Assembly (NCBI GenBank): GCA_905221615.1
Contig: CAJNDT010001280.1
Span: 839,410-903,409, forward strand
From: Symbiodinium sp. CCMP2592
Taxonomy: Eukaryota > Sar > Dinophyceae > Suessiales > Symbiodiniaceae
Direction: 5' to 3'
DNA length: 64,000 nt
The notes beneath the pieces are model-generated. The model saw only the letters and a list, made by a program, of their open reading frames with translations, was not told where the DNA came from and did not search any database. Positions within the stretch are counted from its first letter, which is position 1. Each line of letters begins with the position of its first letter. The position numbers and the translations under genes are program-made. This document shows positions 49,028 to 57,544 of the stretch, piece after piece.

Positions 49028-49340
49028 TGTAGGACTTAAGAGTCCGTATATCGAATTGAGAAGCACCACTCGCAAGGTCCAGGGTCTTAAGCTTATGCTC
49101 ACAAGCAGTCAGCGCCGAGAAACCATGAACGAGCGATGCAAAGCGAACTTTTTAGCAAGACTTCTGACCCACTGCTCTGGACGGCTTGAGCTGTCATTAG
49201 GCATGTCTTTACACTGCACATGAATGCCGACAGCTGGCCCTAGGGTCTTGATCACTGCAGAGGCTTGAAGCATAACAGCGACCATAAAAACACTCGTCCA
49301 AGAAAGCTCACGATCTCTGGAGGGAACATGTTCTTTCATA
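49028..49340 (-). repeat. 5' LTR of the Copia element
   Basis: 313 bp, same as 39,902-40,214. It should contain the promoter and transcription start. I see no canonical TATA box; dinoflagellates commonly lack one. The frame it encodes (MKEHVPSRDREL...) appears in both LTRs and is not counted as a gene. Confidence 0.96.
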
Positions 49341-49345
49341 AGGTC
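49341..49345. other. Target-site duplication, right (AGGTC)
   Basis: Matches 39,897-39,901. Confidence 0.95.
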
Positions 49346-49477
49346 ATAGACAGGCCCCTACACGCTACCCAAGAAGCCATCCCTGCAGTGCCGCTCCGAT
49401 TCGGCGGACGGGAGCTGTCGCTTCCTCGGGCAGCTCGGGTAACCTTTCGGGGGAGCTCGGGGTTCCAACCTGGACCC

Positions 49478-49530
49478 TAAGGAACCTATATAAGTCCTTA
49501 AAAAGGTAGGTTACGTGGGGTTAAGGAAGG
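49478..49530. mobile_element. HP5, right half only
   Basis: TATATAAGTCCTTAAAAAGG then TAGGTTACGTGGGGTTAAGG; no left arm. Confidence 0.75.
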
Positions 49531-49625
49531 GTTTAGGAGTTTTCTTTAGGGAGTTCTCTCTCTAAGGGGTTCCGTTAAGGGTTACCGAAGAAGGATTCTA
49601 TTGGGGTTTCAAGGTTTAGGAGTTT

Positions 49626-49724
49626 CTGGGTTGTCCTTTGGGATCTGTTTTGATTTCCCCTACTACTTTGTAGAGAACCATAATAGTAGATAATTTTCAA
49701 AGGGCTCAAAGGACAACTCAGGTT
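49626..49724. mobile_element. HP14 hairpin element
   Basis: CTGGGTTGTCCTTTGGGATC and AAAGGACAACTCAG; near-identical to 37,895. Confidence 0.85.
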
Positions 49725-50085
49725 TTCTTTGAGGAGTCCTTTCTTTCAGTGGTCCTTTAAGGGTTCCCTAGACTAGAAGGGTTCTATTGGGTTTGGAGTT
49801 CGGGGTTCTAGGGCTTTAGGGTTTCTTTAAGGAATCCCTTAAGGGGTCCTTGAAGAGTTCCCGTAAGGGTTCCTGAAAGGATTCTATGGGGTTTAGGGGT
49901 TTCGGGTTTATAGGGGTTTAGGGTCTAGGGTACAGGGTTTCAGGTGTAGGGCCCCTTCAGGTTTAGGATGTTCTTGGATTTAGAAAGGGTCAACGGTCAA
50001 CTAGTATAGTTACAACACGTTTTTTGTTTTTTTTTCGGGAGCCTTGTAAAGACTGCCCTTCGGCCAAGCCCCCACATCAGGGTTT
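49725..50085. other. Degenerate TTTAGGG / GGGTTC spacer
   Basis: Strings such as GGTTCCTTTAAGG and TTTAGGGG; no gene. Confidence 0.45.
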
Positions 50086-50089
50086 ACTT

Positions 50090-50190
50090 TAACCCCACAT
50101 AACTTACCTTTTTCAGGACCTATATTATAAAGAAATCGTAATAGGGGACAATAAAAAAGGTAGGTTCTTTGAGCTCCAGGTAGGGCTTTG
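50090..50190. mobile_element. HP5 element, diverged
   Basis: TTTAACCCCACATAACTTACC and AAAAGGTAGGTTCTTTGAGC; loop ATTATAAAGAAATCGTAATA is in reverse orientation to 30,752. Confidence 0.7.
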
Positions 50191-50820
50191 GGATTGGCGG
50201 GTGCCGGTCGCTCAAGAGGTGTAGGCTTCGACGTTTTGGGGCATTCCCGGCGGATCCTATCTCCCAGTGGTTGAAGGGTTAGTTCGACAACTATGACGTC
50301 GGTGCCAGCTATGTTGTATCGTTTGGGTCTGGGCAGGGTTGAAGTTTTCAGGTGTATGGCTTGGCGTGCTTCGTGCTGATGGTTACGTACAATAAGTTAC
50401 ATTGTAGAATCGACGGTCTTCAGCAACTGGTACTGTCACTCGTAGGCCTTTTTGAGTCAGCATTTTCGGTTTAGGCTTACGGGTTGTAAGTTTGTGCTGC
50501 TTTGCATTTCAAGGTTCAGGGTTTGGGGTTTTCGGTGCTTTTCGGATGATGAAGGTTGCATAAGGGTTTCAACCACTTTGGTTTAAGGTTGCTTGGGCTG
50601 TGGCGGTTTCATTGTTGCATCCTCGCAGAGCCAGTCATGACCTGTTATAGGTGCTGGACAGTTATTGTACCTAGTTTGGAGGGGTTACAGAGAGGAACCT
50701 TAACAGGAACCTTCAAAGGGTCTTATTCCTACTCCTTCACCCATAGAGATCTTGAAACCTTCACAGAACTCTTACATGAAGCCTGAAACGGAACCCTCAG
50801 AGAATCTGACTCCTACTCGT
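50191..50820. other. No recognised gene
   Basis: A short coding-like piece (FDNYDVGASY, 50,285-50,315) is the only candidate; the rest looks intronic. Confidence 0.35.
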
Positions 50821-50825
50821 TCACT

Positions 50826-50916
50826 TATATCCTGCATTACCTTATGGACCCTAAACTATGGGAATTATGGTATATTCCTTACTATGGGTAATCCAGGATT
50901 TATATCATCAACCCTA
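50826..50916. mobile_element. HP7 hairpin element
   Basis: TATATCCTGCATTACC and GGTAATCCAGGATTTATATC; the left end is shortened. A loose end (AATTTATATCATCAGCCG) recurs at 50,995. Confidence 0.8.
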
Positions 50917-51094
50917 AACCCTAAACCCCCTATAGATCCCTTCAAGGAGCCCCTTAAAGGTACCCTTATAGATCCCTTTAAAGGAAACCCTAGAATTTAT
51001 ATCATCAGCCGTACTCCTTCATGTCGGGCTCTTGGGAGATCTCAGGCTGCGCACCCTGCCTGCGCTGCGGAGCCAGTCAGCGCAGGCAGGAGCT

Positions 51095-51200
51095 GGAGGT
51101 TTCCGAAAATAGGGTACCATAATATAGTGCCCTAAATCGTAGGATCCTTATTATATTGACCCCAAAGTAAGGTACCCCTAATTTTCGGAAACTCCCATCT
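51095..51200. mobile_element. HP3 hairpin element
   Basis: GGAGGTTTCCGAAAATAGGG and CTAATTTTCGGAAACTCCCA; preceded by the palindrome GCCTGCGCTG...CAGCGCAGGC at 51,057-51,090. Confidence 0.85.
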
Positions 51201-51379
51201 GGGGTTTGGGTCCTATTTTTCAGGGCTTGGGTTCCAGCGCTTAAGGTTTAGGGTCCTGGTGTCTATGATTTTTCGGGCCAGTTTCATGAGTTTGAGGGCC
51301 CAACTCTCGGATTTAAGCGCTTCGCAGTCCAGTTTTTCTGGTCTTGATTTGAGTTTTGGGCTCAGGGATACAGGGAACT

Positions 51380-51477
51380 CCAGAAAGTTGGAATATGGTT
51401 TCATGGTAGGATGCCCTATAACTTACCATAGAAGGGTTAGGATAATAATCATATTCCAACTTTCTGGCTTTTACCTT
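51380..51477. mobile_element. HP11 hairpin element
   Basis: CCAGAAAGTTGGAATATGG and CATATTCCAACTTTCTGG; inverted relative to 4,072. Confidence 0.87.
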
Positions 51478-51568
51478 AGGGTTTTTTTGGGGTTGTTCTT
51501 TGCGGCTCGGCTCGGGGTTCAGCGCTTCGGCACCCTACAGCATTTGTGGAGAATCTAAGCCCTCAACC

Positions 51569-51676
51569 CAGAGACTCCAATATCCCTTAATTAAGGAATT
51601 TACCTTAAATTATAGTAGGATCCTTAATATGATTTAAGGAACATTCCCTAATTAAGGGGTATTGGAGTCTCTGGGA
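51569..51676. mobile_element. HP2 hairpin element (undisturbed)
   Basis: CCAGAGACTCCAATATCCC and GGGGTATTGGAGTCTCTGG. It serves as the empty-site comparison for the HP6 insertion at 38,283. Confidence 0.9.
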
Positions 51677-52168
51677 ACCCTTGCTTCCAACCCAAGCCCT
51701 GGACCAGGTTTGAAGCAGGGTGTTCATACACTTACGAATATTCCTCAGAGGAGCTCGGAATACACTCGCCACAATCTGCAGGCCCTCACAGCAAAGGCCC
51801 CTGATAGAATCCCAACTACGGTACATATAACTTTACTTATGACTTATGACGTACTCACCAACCCTAAACCCCAAACCGCGGTGTAGAATCCTTACAGGGA
51901 GCCTTGAGGAACCTAGTTGCAAAGTCTCCTGATCGTGTAAGTCTTAAACCTTGAACCCGACAACCCCCCGACCCCAAAACAAGGGCCTCTTGGAGAATCA
52001 CGAATAAGATGCACATAACGTACAACCGACTTGCTGAGTCCCCTGATCCTTGAATCCTAACCCCGAGCCCGAAGGGTAGAAGACTCAAAGGAACCTTGAA
52101 AGGAACTGCTTATCCTGTCAAGAACAGACCCAAAAGCCTTGAAACCCTAAACCCACAAACTCCGAATC
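51677..52168. other. No recognised gene
   Basis: Frames of about 74 codons on both strands; none convincing. Confidence 0.4.
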
Positions 52169-52170
52169 AC

Positions 52171-52256
52171 CCGGCGGCCCTGTAGTAGTTCCTTCTTCGG
52201 ATTACCTTATAGGATTCTAGAAATGAGCCCTAAAAGGAACTACTTTGGGGCCTTTG
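52171..52256. mobile_element. HP4 hairpin element
   Basis: GGCCCTGTAGTAGTTCCTTC and GGAACTACTTTGGGGCC with loop TTACCTTATAGGATTCTAG. Confidence 0.85.
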
Positions 52257-52272
52257 GGCAAGGGCCTTTCCA

Positions 52273-52336
52273 GCAGGTTCGACCTGGCTCGTGGCCTGCG
52301 TGCGCATCTGCGCGAAGCACATGCCCGGCGTCCGCA
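52273..52336 (+). other. Exon-like island
   Basis: After CTTTCCAGCAG, codons FDLARGLRAHLREAHARRPHLR. GC-rich and protein-like; family unknown. Confidence 0.3.
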
Positions 52337-52339
52337 CTT

Positions 52340-52830
52340 GAGGGGAATTGGGGTGTTGGGGGTTTAAGGGTTTTGGGGTTTGGGTTTTAGGGTTAAGGAG
52401 TTTAGGAGTTATAGGGCTGAGGGTTTAGGGTGAGGGGAACAACCCGGCCCTATGGTTAAGATAGGGCCTGTTCAAGGTATCCGCCTTTTGGAAGTGTTTG
52501 GATGGGGCTTACCTAGTTAAAAGAACACGACCCCAGAGACCCAGCAGAGCATGTAGGAGAGACTAGTTGCAGAGGGTTTTCCCTGCAGTGTTTCAAGTGC
52601 GACTTCGGATTATATTTGGCTCAAGAAAAAGAAGGGCAATGCAGCTAGATGCCCTGGTTCTTTAGAGGGTTGGCCGGGTTTAAGTACCTTCCTTCCCTCT
52701 TGATTGGTTATCAGCCGTAGCTCTTTGTTTCCTTTGGTTTCCTACTTGAACCCGGCCGCAGGGTTTTAGTGGTTCTTCCCCCTGCCATAGCAAGAGCGCA
52801 GCCTTAGGCGCGCTGGTGGGCAGATTGCTA
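52340..52830. other. Transition to GC-rich DNA
   Basis: Telomere-type words stop at about 52,440. From here to 60,260 no HP-family hairpin and few TTTAGGG words occur, a clear change of sequence landscape. Confidence 0.6.
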
Positions 52831-52834
52831 GTGG

Positions 52835-52854
52835 GGTGCTGCCTTGTGCGCACC
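52835..52854. repeat. Bulged palindrome GGTGC-T-GC-CTTGT-GC-GCACC
   Basis: First of the series. It lies in the non-coding DNA 10 bases before the ATG of the next ORF, so these palindromes are not confined to coding sequence. Confidence 0.85.
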
Positions 52855-52863
52855 GGCTAGCAT

Positions 52864-54222
52864 ATGCCACCAAAGGGCGAGGCACCTGCCGGAGACAAAC
52901 CCTACAGAGGGGGCCGCGCAGGAGCGAAGAGGAGGAAGCTTCACTTTTACCAAGCGCAGGACGCGCTGATCCAGCTTGCTGAGACGGTACAAGATATAAT
53001 CGTGCAGAGGAGGAGCTTTGAAGACGTTACCGAGGCCCACTACGACACGATTATAAGGTTCGGCCAGATTACAGAGCAAGTCGACGTATATCACCCTGTG
53101 TGGGCAGATTTGGTCGAGTACTATCCTGAGTTGTGGACTGCTTTTTCGGACGTCGCGGAAGAGCCTGCCACTGGGTCAGGAGCTCGCTGGAGGCCGAAAG
53201 CCGCAGCAAAGGCAGCTGGGTCGGGGGGTGCTGCTTCAAGCGCACCACAGGAGGAGGAGCAGCCAGCCGAGGAAGCGTCAGGCGCGCCCGCCGAGGGTGC
53301 AGCCCCTGGCGCACCGGCGCAGCCGCCCACACCTCCGAAGGCGCCGGCTCTTGGAATAAGGGGACCCACGCGGGACCTTTATTACAGGGGCCGGAGCGAC
53401 CCACTGAGGCAGAGGAGGGTGCCAGCAGAGCCAGAACAGATCATTGAAGACACTGGCGCGAGAGCATCATCCGAGCCACCGGCTGCCGAGGGCGAGGTGG
53501 ATCTGTCCAGAGCCGGCGGGAATCCGGCAGAAGATTCCCTGCGATCTGCCAGGCGCGTCCGCACCCCGCCGGCGCGGCGAGCGCAAGAGGAGGCACGCCT
53601 GGAGGAGCTTAGGCTCCGCGGCTCGGTGTTTGCCTCTTTTAGGGACGCCGAAGACGCGGAGCCCGAGCAGACAGCCGGCGAGGAGGAGACCGAGGAGGTA
53701 GAGGTAGAGGTCGAGGTTGCCCAAGGTGACGACCGGGGTGCTGCCGAAGGCGCACCAGACGACGAGCCAGCAACCGAAGGCCGACAGGCAGAAGGCGCCG
53801 AGGAGGAAGAGGCAGCAGAGGAAGACGAGGCAATAGACGTGCACCCTGCCTCGGAGGCAACAGTTTCTCCAGCCACCTCGGAAGCCGCAGCCCCAACGCG
53901 AGAGATCCGTGTGAATCTTGGCAGGGGCCGGGGTGTGACCCGCAGGCCACTTATCCTTGCACCTCCCACCGAAACCTTCCCAACGGTTCGGGTTGATAGT
54001 CAGGGTGCTTGGGTTCGGGTTAGGGATTCCGGTGCGGTTCCCACCTTTCAGCGTCGTGCCGTGCCCCCCCCGAGGGTGCAGCGCACCGCGCACCAAGGGG
54101 ACGCAGAAGAAGCCCTAAGTGCACCCGATCCGTTTGATCTGCCAGACGACGCGTGGATCGATCCCAGCTCCTACCGGGAGGTCTACACAGCTAGTGGGGT
54201 TCCTATAGGGGTGTGTCCGTAG
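52864..54222 (+). CDS. Low-complexity ORF, probable 5' part of a HAD-like-domain gene (452 codons)
   Basis: The N-terminus (MPPKGEAPAGDKPYRGG...) is basic. Residues 25-100 look globular and helical (FYQAQDALIQLAETVQDIIV...YHPVWADLVEYYPELWTAF). The remainder is Ala/Glu/Pro-rich with an acidic ETEEVEVEVEVAQ stretch, and it ends in DPFDLPDDAWIDPSSYREVY. Three copies of the 20-bp palindrome are read in frame as GAASSAP, GAAPGAP and GAAEGAP (53,227, 53,296 and 53,737); a fourth at 54,075 is out of this frame, next to an eight-C run. Coding-like sequence continues downstream in other frames, so either introns or frameshifts follow. No domain recognised. It resembles the N-terminal parts of dinoflagellate retroelement-associated ORFs, by impression only. 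Confidence 0.5.
   Translation: MPPKGEAPAGDKPYRGGRAGAKRRKLHFYQAQDALIQLAETVQDIIVQRRSFEDVTEAHYDTIIRFGQITEQVDVYHPVWADLVEYYPELWTAFSDVAEEPATGSGARWRPKAAAKAAGSGGAASSAPQEEEQPAEEASGAPAEGAAPGAPAQPPTPPKAPALGIRGPTRDLYYRGRSDPLRQRRVPAEPEQIIEDTGARASSEPPAAEGEVDLSRAGGNPAEDSLRSARRVRTPPARRAQEEARLEELRLRGSVFASFRDAEDAEPEQTAGEEETEEVEVEVEVAQGDDRGAAEGAPDDEPATEGRQAEGAEEEEAAEEDEAIDVHPASEATVSPATSEAAAPTREIRVNLGRGRGVTRRPLILAPPTETFPTVRVDSQGAWVRVRDSGAVPTFQRRAVPPPRVQRTAHQGDAEEALSAPDPFDLPDDAWIDPSSYREVYTASGVPIGVCP
53227..53246. repeat. Bulged palindrome, in frame (GAASSAP)
   Basis: GGTGC-T-GC-TTCAA-GC-GCACC. The type specimen of the series: a 5-bp outer stem, one-base bulge, 2-bp inner stem and 5-base loop. Confidence 0.9.
53296..53315. 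repeat. Bulged palindrome, in frame (GAAPGAP)
   Basis: GGTGC-A-GC-CCCTG-GC-GCACC, bulge A. Confidence 0.9.
53737..53756. repeat. Bulged palindrome, in frame (GAAEGAP)
   Basis: GGTGC-T-GC-CGAAG-GC-GCACC. Confidence 0.9.
54075..54094. repeat. Bulged palindrome, out of frame
   Basis: GGTGC-A-GC-GCACC-GC-GCACC; the loop itself repeats GCACC. Confidence 0.8.
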
Positions 54223-54266
54223 CGCGCATAGACACCAGCTTTTGCGAAGAAGAGACAAGGCAGCGG

Positions 54267-54286
54267 GGTGCTGCCTCAGGCGCACC
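54267..54286. repeat. Bulged palindrome (GAASGAP)
   Basis: GGTGC-T-GC-CTCAG-GC-GCACC, in the frame of segment 2. Confidence 0.9.
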
Positions 54287-54546
54287 GGCAACACCTAGGG
54301 CACCCCCACAGAGGCGACCGTTCCAGCAGGGAGAGATCGTTGAGGCCGAGGTGGAAGAGACAGCGGCCTTAGGCCAGCGGTGGCCCGCGACACCTGAGGG
54401 AGAGCCTCCAACGAGGCGCCCCCGTGTGGTCCTTACCCCCGCTTCTAAGGCACCCGGTGTCCCCACCGCAGCCAGCGCACACTCGCCTCCGAAGGCCAGG
54501 CCCAGGACAGCCGAGGCAAGCACAGGCATAGGTCAGGCCAGGCGAG

Positions 54547-54905
54547 GTGCAAAGGCAGAGCCAGCGCACAAGAACCCCGCGCCGGGCAGAAGCAGCTCCC
54601 CCAAAGGGTGCTGCACAGGCGCACCGGGGTCGAGGGCGCAGCGGGTCGTGGCCACCCAAGCGGCACGCATCTTCTTCACCAGAGGGTGCAGCTTCTGAGG
54701 GCGATTCCCCAAGGTCACGCGCACCGGTGACGAAGGAGAGTCTGCCAAAGGCACGGCAACCACAGCCGAAGCTTCCCTCAAAGGTGCCTCCGACCGATAA
54801 GTACGGGGTTAGGTATAAGTCGCCTCCTGCGCCAGCGCCGCCCACGCCAACGGGGTCGGCAGCAACAGCAGCATATAAGGGCCCGCCCCCACTCCGTGTT
54901 TGTGG
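54547..54905 (+). pseudogene. Segment 3, frame shifted
   Basis: Reads ...ASSSPEGAASEGDSPRSR-APVTKESLPKA..., including a palindrome with an enlarged loop (54,685-54,725). Continues LPSKVPPTDKYGVRYKSPPA up to about 54,900, after which coding potential passes to another frame. Confidence 0.4.
54607..54625. repeat. Bulged palindrome with 4-base loop
   Basis: GGTGC-T-GC-ACAG-GC-GCACC, 19 bp. The missing loop base shifts the reading frame through the element. Confidence 0.85.
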
Positions 54906-55039
54906 CCAATATCAGCAGGGGAGGCCAAGAGCAGCCCAAGGCGAGCACAAAGGCTCCACCGCCGATCGTCACAGGCAATCGTCAGAAGCTAGCGTACCAC
55001 GCTTGGGCGCAGCAGACGCGTGACGAGGAGAACGCCGAG

Positions 55040-55059
55040 GCCGCAGCTTCAAGCGCGGC
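55040..55059. repeat. Palindrome with exchanged arms (AAASSAA)
   Basis: GCCGC-A-GC-TTCAA-GC-GCGGC: the same bulge, inner stem and loop as 53,227, but both outer arms changed so that pairing is kept. Confidence 0.8.
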
Positions 55060-55080
55060 GGCTGCCAGTTCCTCGCAGAG

Positions 55081-55099
55081 GGTGCTTGCTACGCGCACC
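55081..55099. repeat. Degenerate palindrome
   Basis: GGTGC-TTGCTACGC-GCACC; outer stem kept, inner stem lost. 22 bases after the 55,040 copy. Confidence 0.65.
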
Positions 55100-56429
55100 G
55101 AGGCCACTATTGTATTCGACTGGCACCACGTCTTGGACAAGGCCTGGATCGAGTCCAGAGGTGCCACCTGGGACACCAAGCCTGGTTCCCACGGGTATTT
55201 CAATACTGAATTTGTGGCCGCGCTAAAGGAATTCTGCGAGGAACACAAGCCACTGCGATTGGCAATTCTGAGTTACAGCACGCAATCCACCGCTCCTTGG
55301 TACCGCTTCCACTTCCTCGAGGAGGCCCTAGAGTGCTTAAGGGTGGCGTTGCCTTTGAGCATCAACCTTAGCATTCCAAGAAAGGCCGTTCGACATCATA
55401 AAGCGCTCTTTGCGTCAAACGACCGTATGGAGCATTTTTCGGTTTTGGACGATATATAAACAGATTTGTCGAGTTGCGTGAAATACGTGACGAAAACCGA
55501 ATAAAGACAAACTCGATTGGATTTGTTTTGACAACAACCAGGAAAATTGGATTTGAGTGAAGTTTAAATACTTAAACGGACGACCAAGCCAGATGACTCG
55601 ACAAGCAGGCTTACAAATTTTCAGAAAGCATGACTGGCGAGATGCAAAAGATCCCGCTCGATATATGACAACGACGAACACATGCGTGCCAATATGTATA
55701 CGAACACTCACAGAGCAGTACGTCGGCTGCAGACTTTTCCTCGCAGCACTCACGACATGTCGGTTCCGACCCAACGGAGGGCGGTTAGCAGGCAGTAATG
55801 CTGCAAGGCCCGCAAGCTCATGGTGCGAGGATGCGAGTGCTCGACGATCCGCCTCAGATCAAAAGGCAAACCTGATGCGTGAAATCATGCGTGAAATCTT
55901 GTGTGCGAATTACATATATGCGCGAGATGAAATTATGCATGCATGTACAGGCGAATTGCTTGCACTTGCCGATGAGATCCTCATCGAGGAAACAACTGTA
56001 GTAGCGGGACATGCATCGAACTTGCGACCCCAAAAAGCCTGGCGTAAGCCCTAAACCCAATCCTAAACCCTAAACCGTCAAGCCTCAACCCTCAACCCGA
56101 AACACTTCAGCCTAAACCCTAAACCCTTAAGCCTAAACCCACCCCAAACCCTAAACCCTGAACCTTTTAGCCTGGCTCCGCCCTTTTGCCGATCGCACGC
56201 GCTGCATATTTTCATCGGAACATGGCGGGTGAAGCTTCTAGTCCGAGAGGATTGCAGCCATAAGTGGTGCACCCCTTCAGTTTCTGCTTAAGAGCAGGGT
56301 CTTCTGTGTCTGTCATGGACATTCTTGCATGAGGTCGGCCCGGCCTCAGAGCAGACATGAACGTGGCAAGTTCACACCCAGGACTTTTGAGGTATATTTG
56401 GAAAAAAAATTACAAAAATGTATGTTTTT

Positions 56430-57080
56430 GAACTTCACGCAATTTCACGCCCAGTCGGTCGTATAGAGCGCTCTATGTAGTGAATTTCACGCAATTTCAC
56501 GCAATTTCACGCCCACTGGTTTTTGACGATCTCGAAAAACCCAGGGATTTTCAGGGTTGCATTTGCCGGCCACATGAATTTCACGCAATTTCACGCCCAA
56601 AAGGCTGCCGAGCTGCAATTTCACGGAATTTCGCGGCCCTTATAATATAGCCGAGCTGCAATTTCACGGAATTTCGCGGCCCTTATAAGTGCTGAGCTGC
56701 AATGTATTTAACGGGCCGAGCTGCAATTTCACGGCCTCGAGTTTCGCGGAATTTCGCGGCCCGGAGCTGCAATATATAACTGGCCGAGCTGTAATTTCAC
56801 GGAATTTCGCGGCCGTGCTATAGCTGAGCTGCCAGAAATGTCGCGGTATGTAACCCGAGCTGCAATTTCACGGAATTTCGCGGAATTTCGCGGCCCTGTG
56901 CGGAGCTGCAATATAACGGGCCGAGCTGCAATTTCACGGACTTTCGCTGCCCTTATAAGTGCTAGCTAGCTTACAAGCCGAGCTGCAATTTCACGGAATT
57001 TCGCGGAATTTCACGGAATGGAACGGGCCGAGCTGCAATTTCACGGAATTTCGCGGCCTAAGGCCGAGCTGCAATTTCAC
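56430..57080. repeat. GCAATTTCACGGAATTTCGCGGCC repeat field
   Basis: Irregular tandem copies of CCGAGCTGCAATTTCACGG and GAATTTCGCGGCC, separated by short variable spacers (CTTATAAG, TATAACTGG, TGTGCGG). The left part starts with the related AATTTCACGCAATTTCACG. About 12-15 units. Confidence 0.9.
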
Positions 57081-57453
57081 GTATAGCCTGGGGTTTGGGC
57101 TGATCTATTAACACATACATATATGCAGATCGAGTGAATGCCGTCATGAGTGCCATTGTAAAGAAATGACCGGTTCAGGTTTCGGGCTGCTACTCCATGC
57201 GTGCTGTTTAAATTTTCGAGCCTTTAAAATCTACGGTGCGTCGCGTCTGTGCATCCATCTCACGAGCAGCAGAACTGACGTGCATGCATGCCAGTCCGTC
57301 GAAATCCGAGACGATCGCCAAGAAACATCTGTCGAAACGGAAAAAACGAAGTTGATAACAGAACCTGCATGCATGCCAGTCAGTCTCCAAATATTATAAT
57401 CGAATCCGAGACGATCGCCAAAAAACATCTGTCGAAACGGAAACAAACGAAAT

Positions 57454-57454
<1 letters not shown>

Positions 57455-57490
<36 letters not shown>
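57455..57490. repeat. (TA)n microsatellite
   Basis: About 17 TA units. Confidence 0.95.
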
Positions 57491-57492
<2 letters not shown>

Positions 57493-57544
57493 TTCCGACT
57501 TATAGCCAAAATGCGCTCTATAAGTGCGCCCCTTAAGTGCGCCC

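Larger units (their letters stand above)
39902..49340 (-). mobile_element. Complete Ty1/Copia LTR retrotransposon
   Basis: 9,439 bp bounded by AGGTC duplications. It has two LTRs that I read as identical over 313 bp, a Copia-type primer site, one uninterrupted Gag-Pol frame and a polypurine tract. Domain order Gag / CCCH + CCHC zinc motifs / protease / integrase / oxygenase-like / reverse transcriptase / RNase H places it in Copia (integrase before RT). Identical LTRs and an intact frame mean insertion was recent. The pre-insertion site would read ...CTTAAAGGTC|ATAGACAGG... . Confidence 0.97.
54213..54625 (+). pseudogene. Continuation of the same ORF in another frame (segment 2)
   Basis: The frame beginning SVARIDTSFCEEETRQ carries the palindrome product GAASGAP at 54,267 and a Pro/Arg-rich stretch (RRPRVVLTPASKAPGVP). 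It overlaps the end of the first ORF. It is either joined by splicing or displaced by a frameshift. A palindrome with a shortened 4-base loop at 54,607 shifts the frame again. Confidence 0.4.
54896..55459 (+). pseudogene. HAD-like domain, N-terminal half
   Basis: Residues about 35-60 are Ala/Ser-rich and contain the palindrome variant AAASSAA. Then comes TEATIVFDWHHVLDKAW, resembling HAD motif I (D-x-D-x-V/T; here D-W-H), followed by GYFNTEFVAALKEFCEEHKP and LRLAILSYSTQSTAPWYRF (motif II, Ser/Thr at the end of a strand). The frame ends at DDI-stop without motifs III and IV, which reappear 2.1 kb downstream at 57,540. A 5' ATG for this frame alone is not meaningful. Confidence 0.5.
55460..57520. 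mobile_element. About 2.1-kb non-coding insertion splitting the HAD-like domain
   Basis: Three parts: 55,460-56,040, unique DNA with an unconvincing 165-codon frame; 56,041-56,170, CCCTAAA/CCCTAAACCG words; and 56,430-57,080, a dense array of CGAGCTGCAATTTCACGG / AATTTCGCGGCC. Then comes a 45-bp direct repeat (57,300-57,345 and 57,400-57,443, AAACATCTGTCGAAACGGA) and a (TA)n run at 57,455-57,490. Edges are not defined; the doubled TAAGTGCGCCCCT at 57,521-57,548 marks the right side. It could be a transposable element or a large intron. Confidence 0.5.

Noticed and set aside
53382-54096. Antisense ORFs of 195 and 209 codons
   Set aside because: Opposite strand of GC-rich coding sequence; Ser/Ala-rich shadow frames.
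55557-56054. 165-codon ORF within the 2.1-kb insertion
   Set aside because: No domain, unusual composition (repeated MREIMREIL-type words), and it ends in CCCTAAA repeats.
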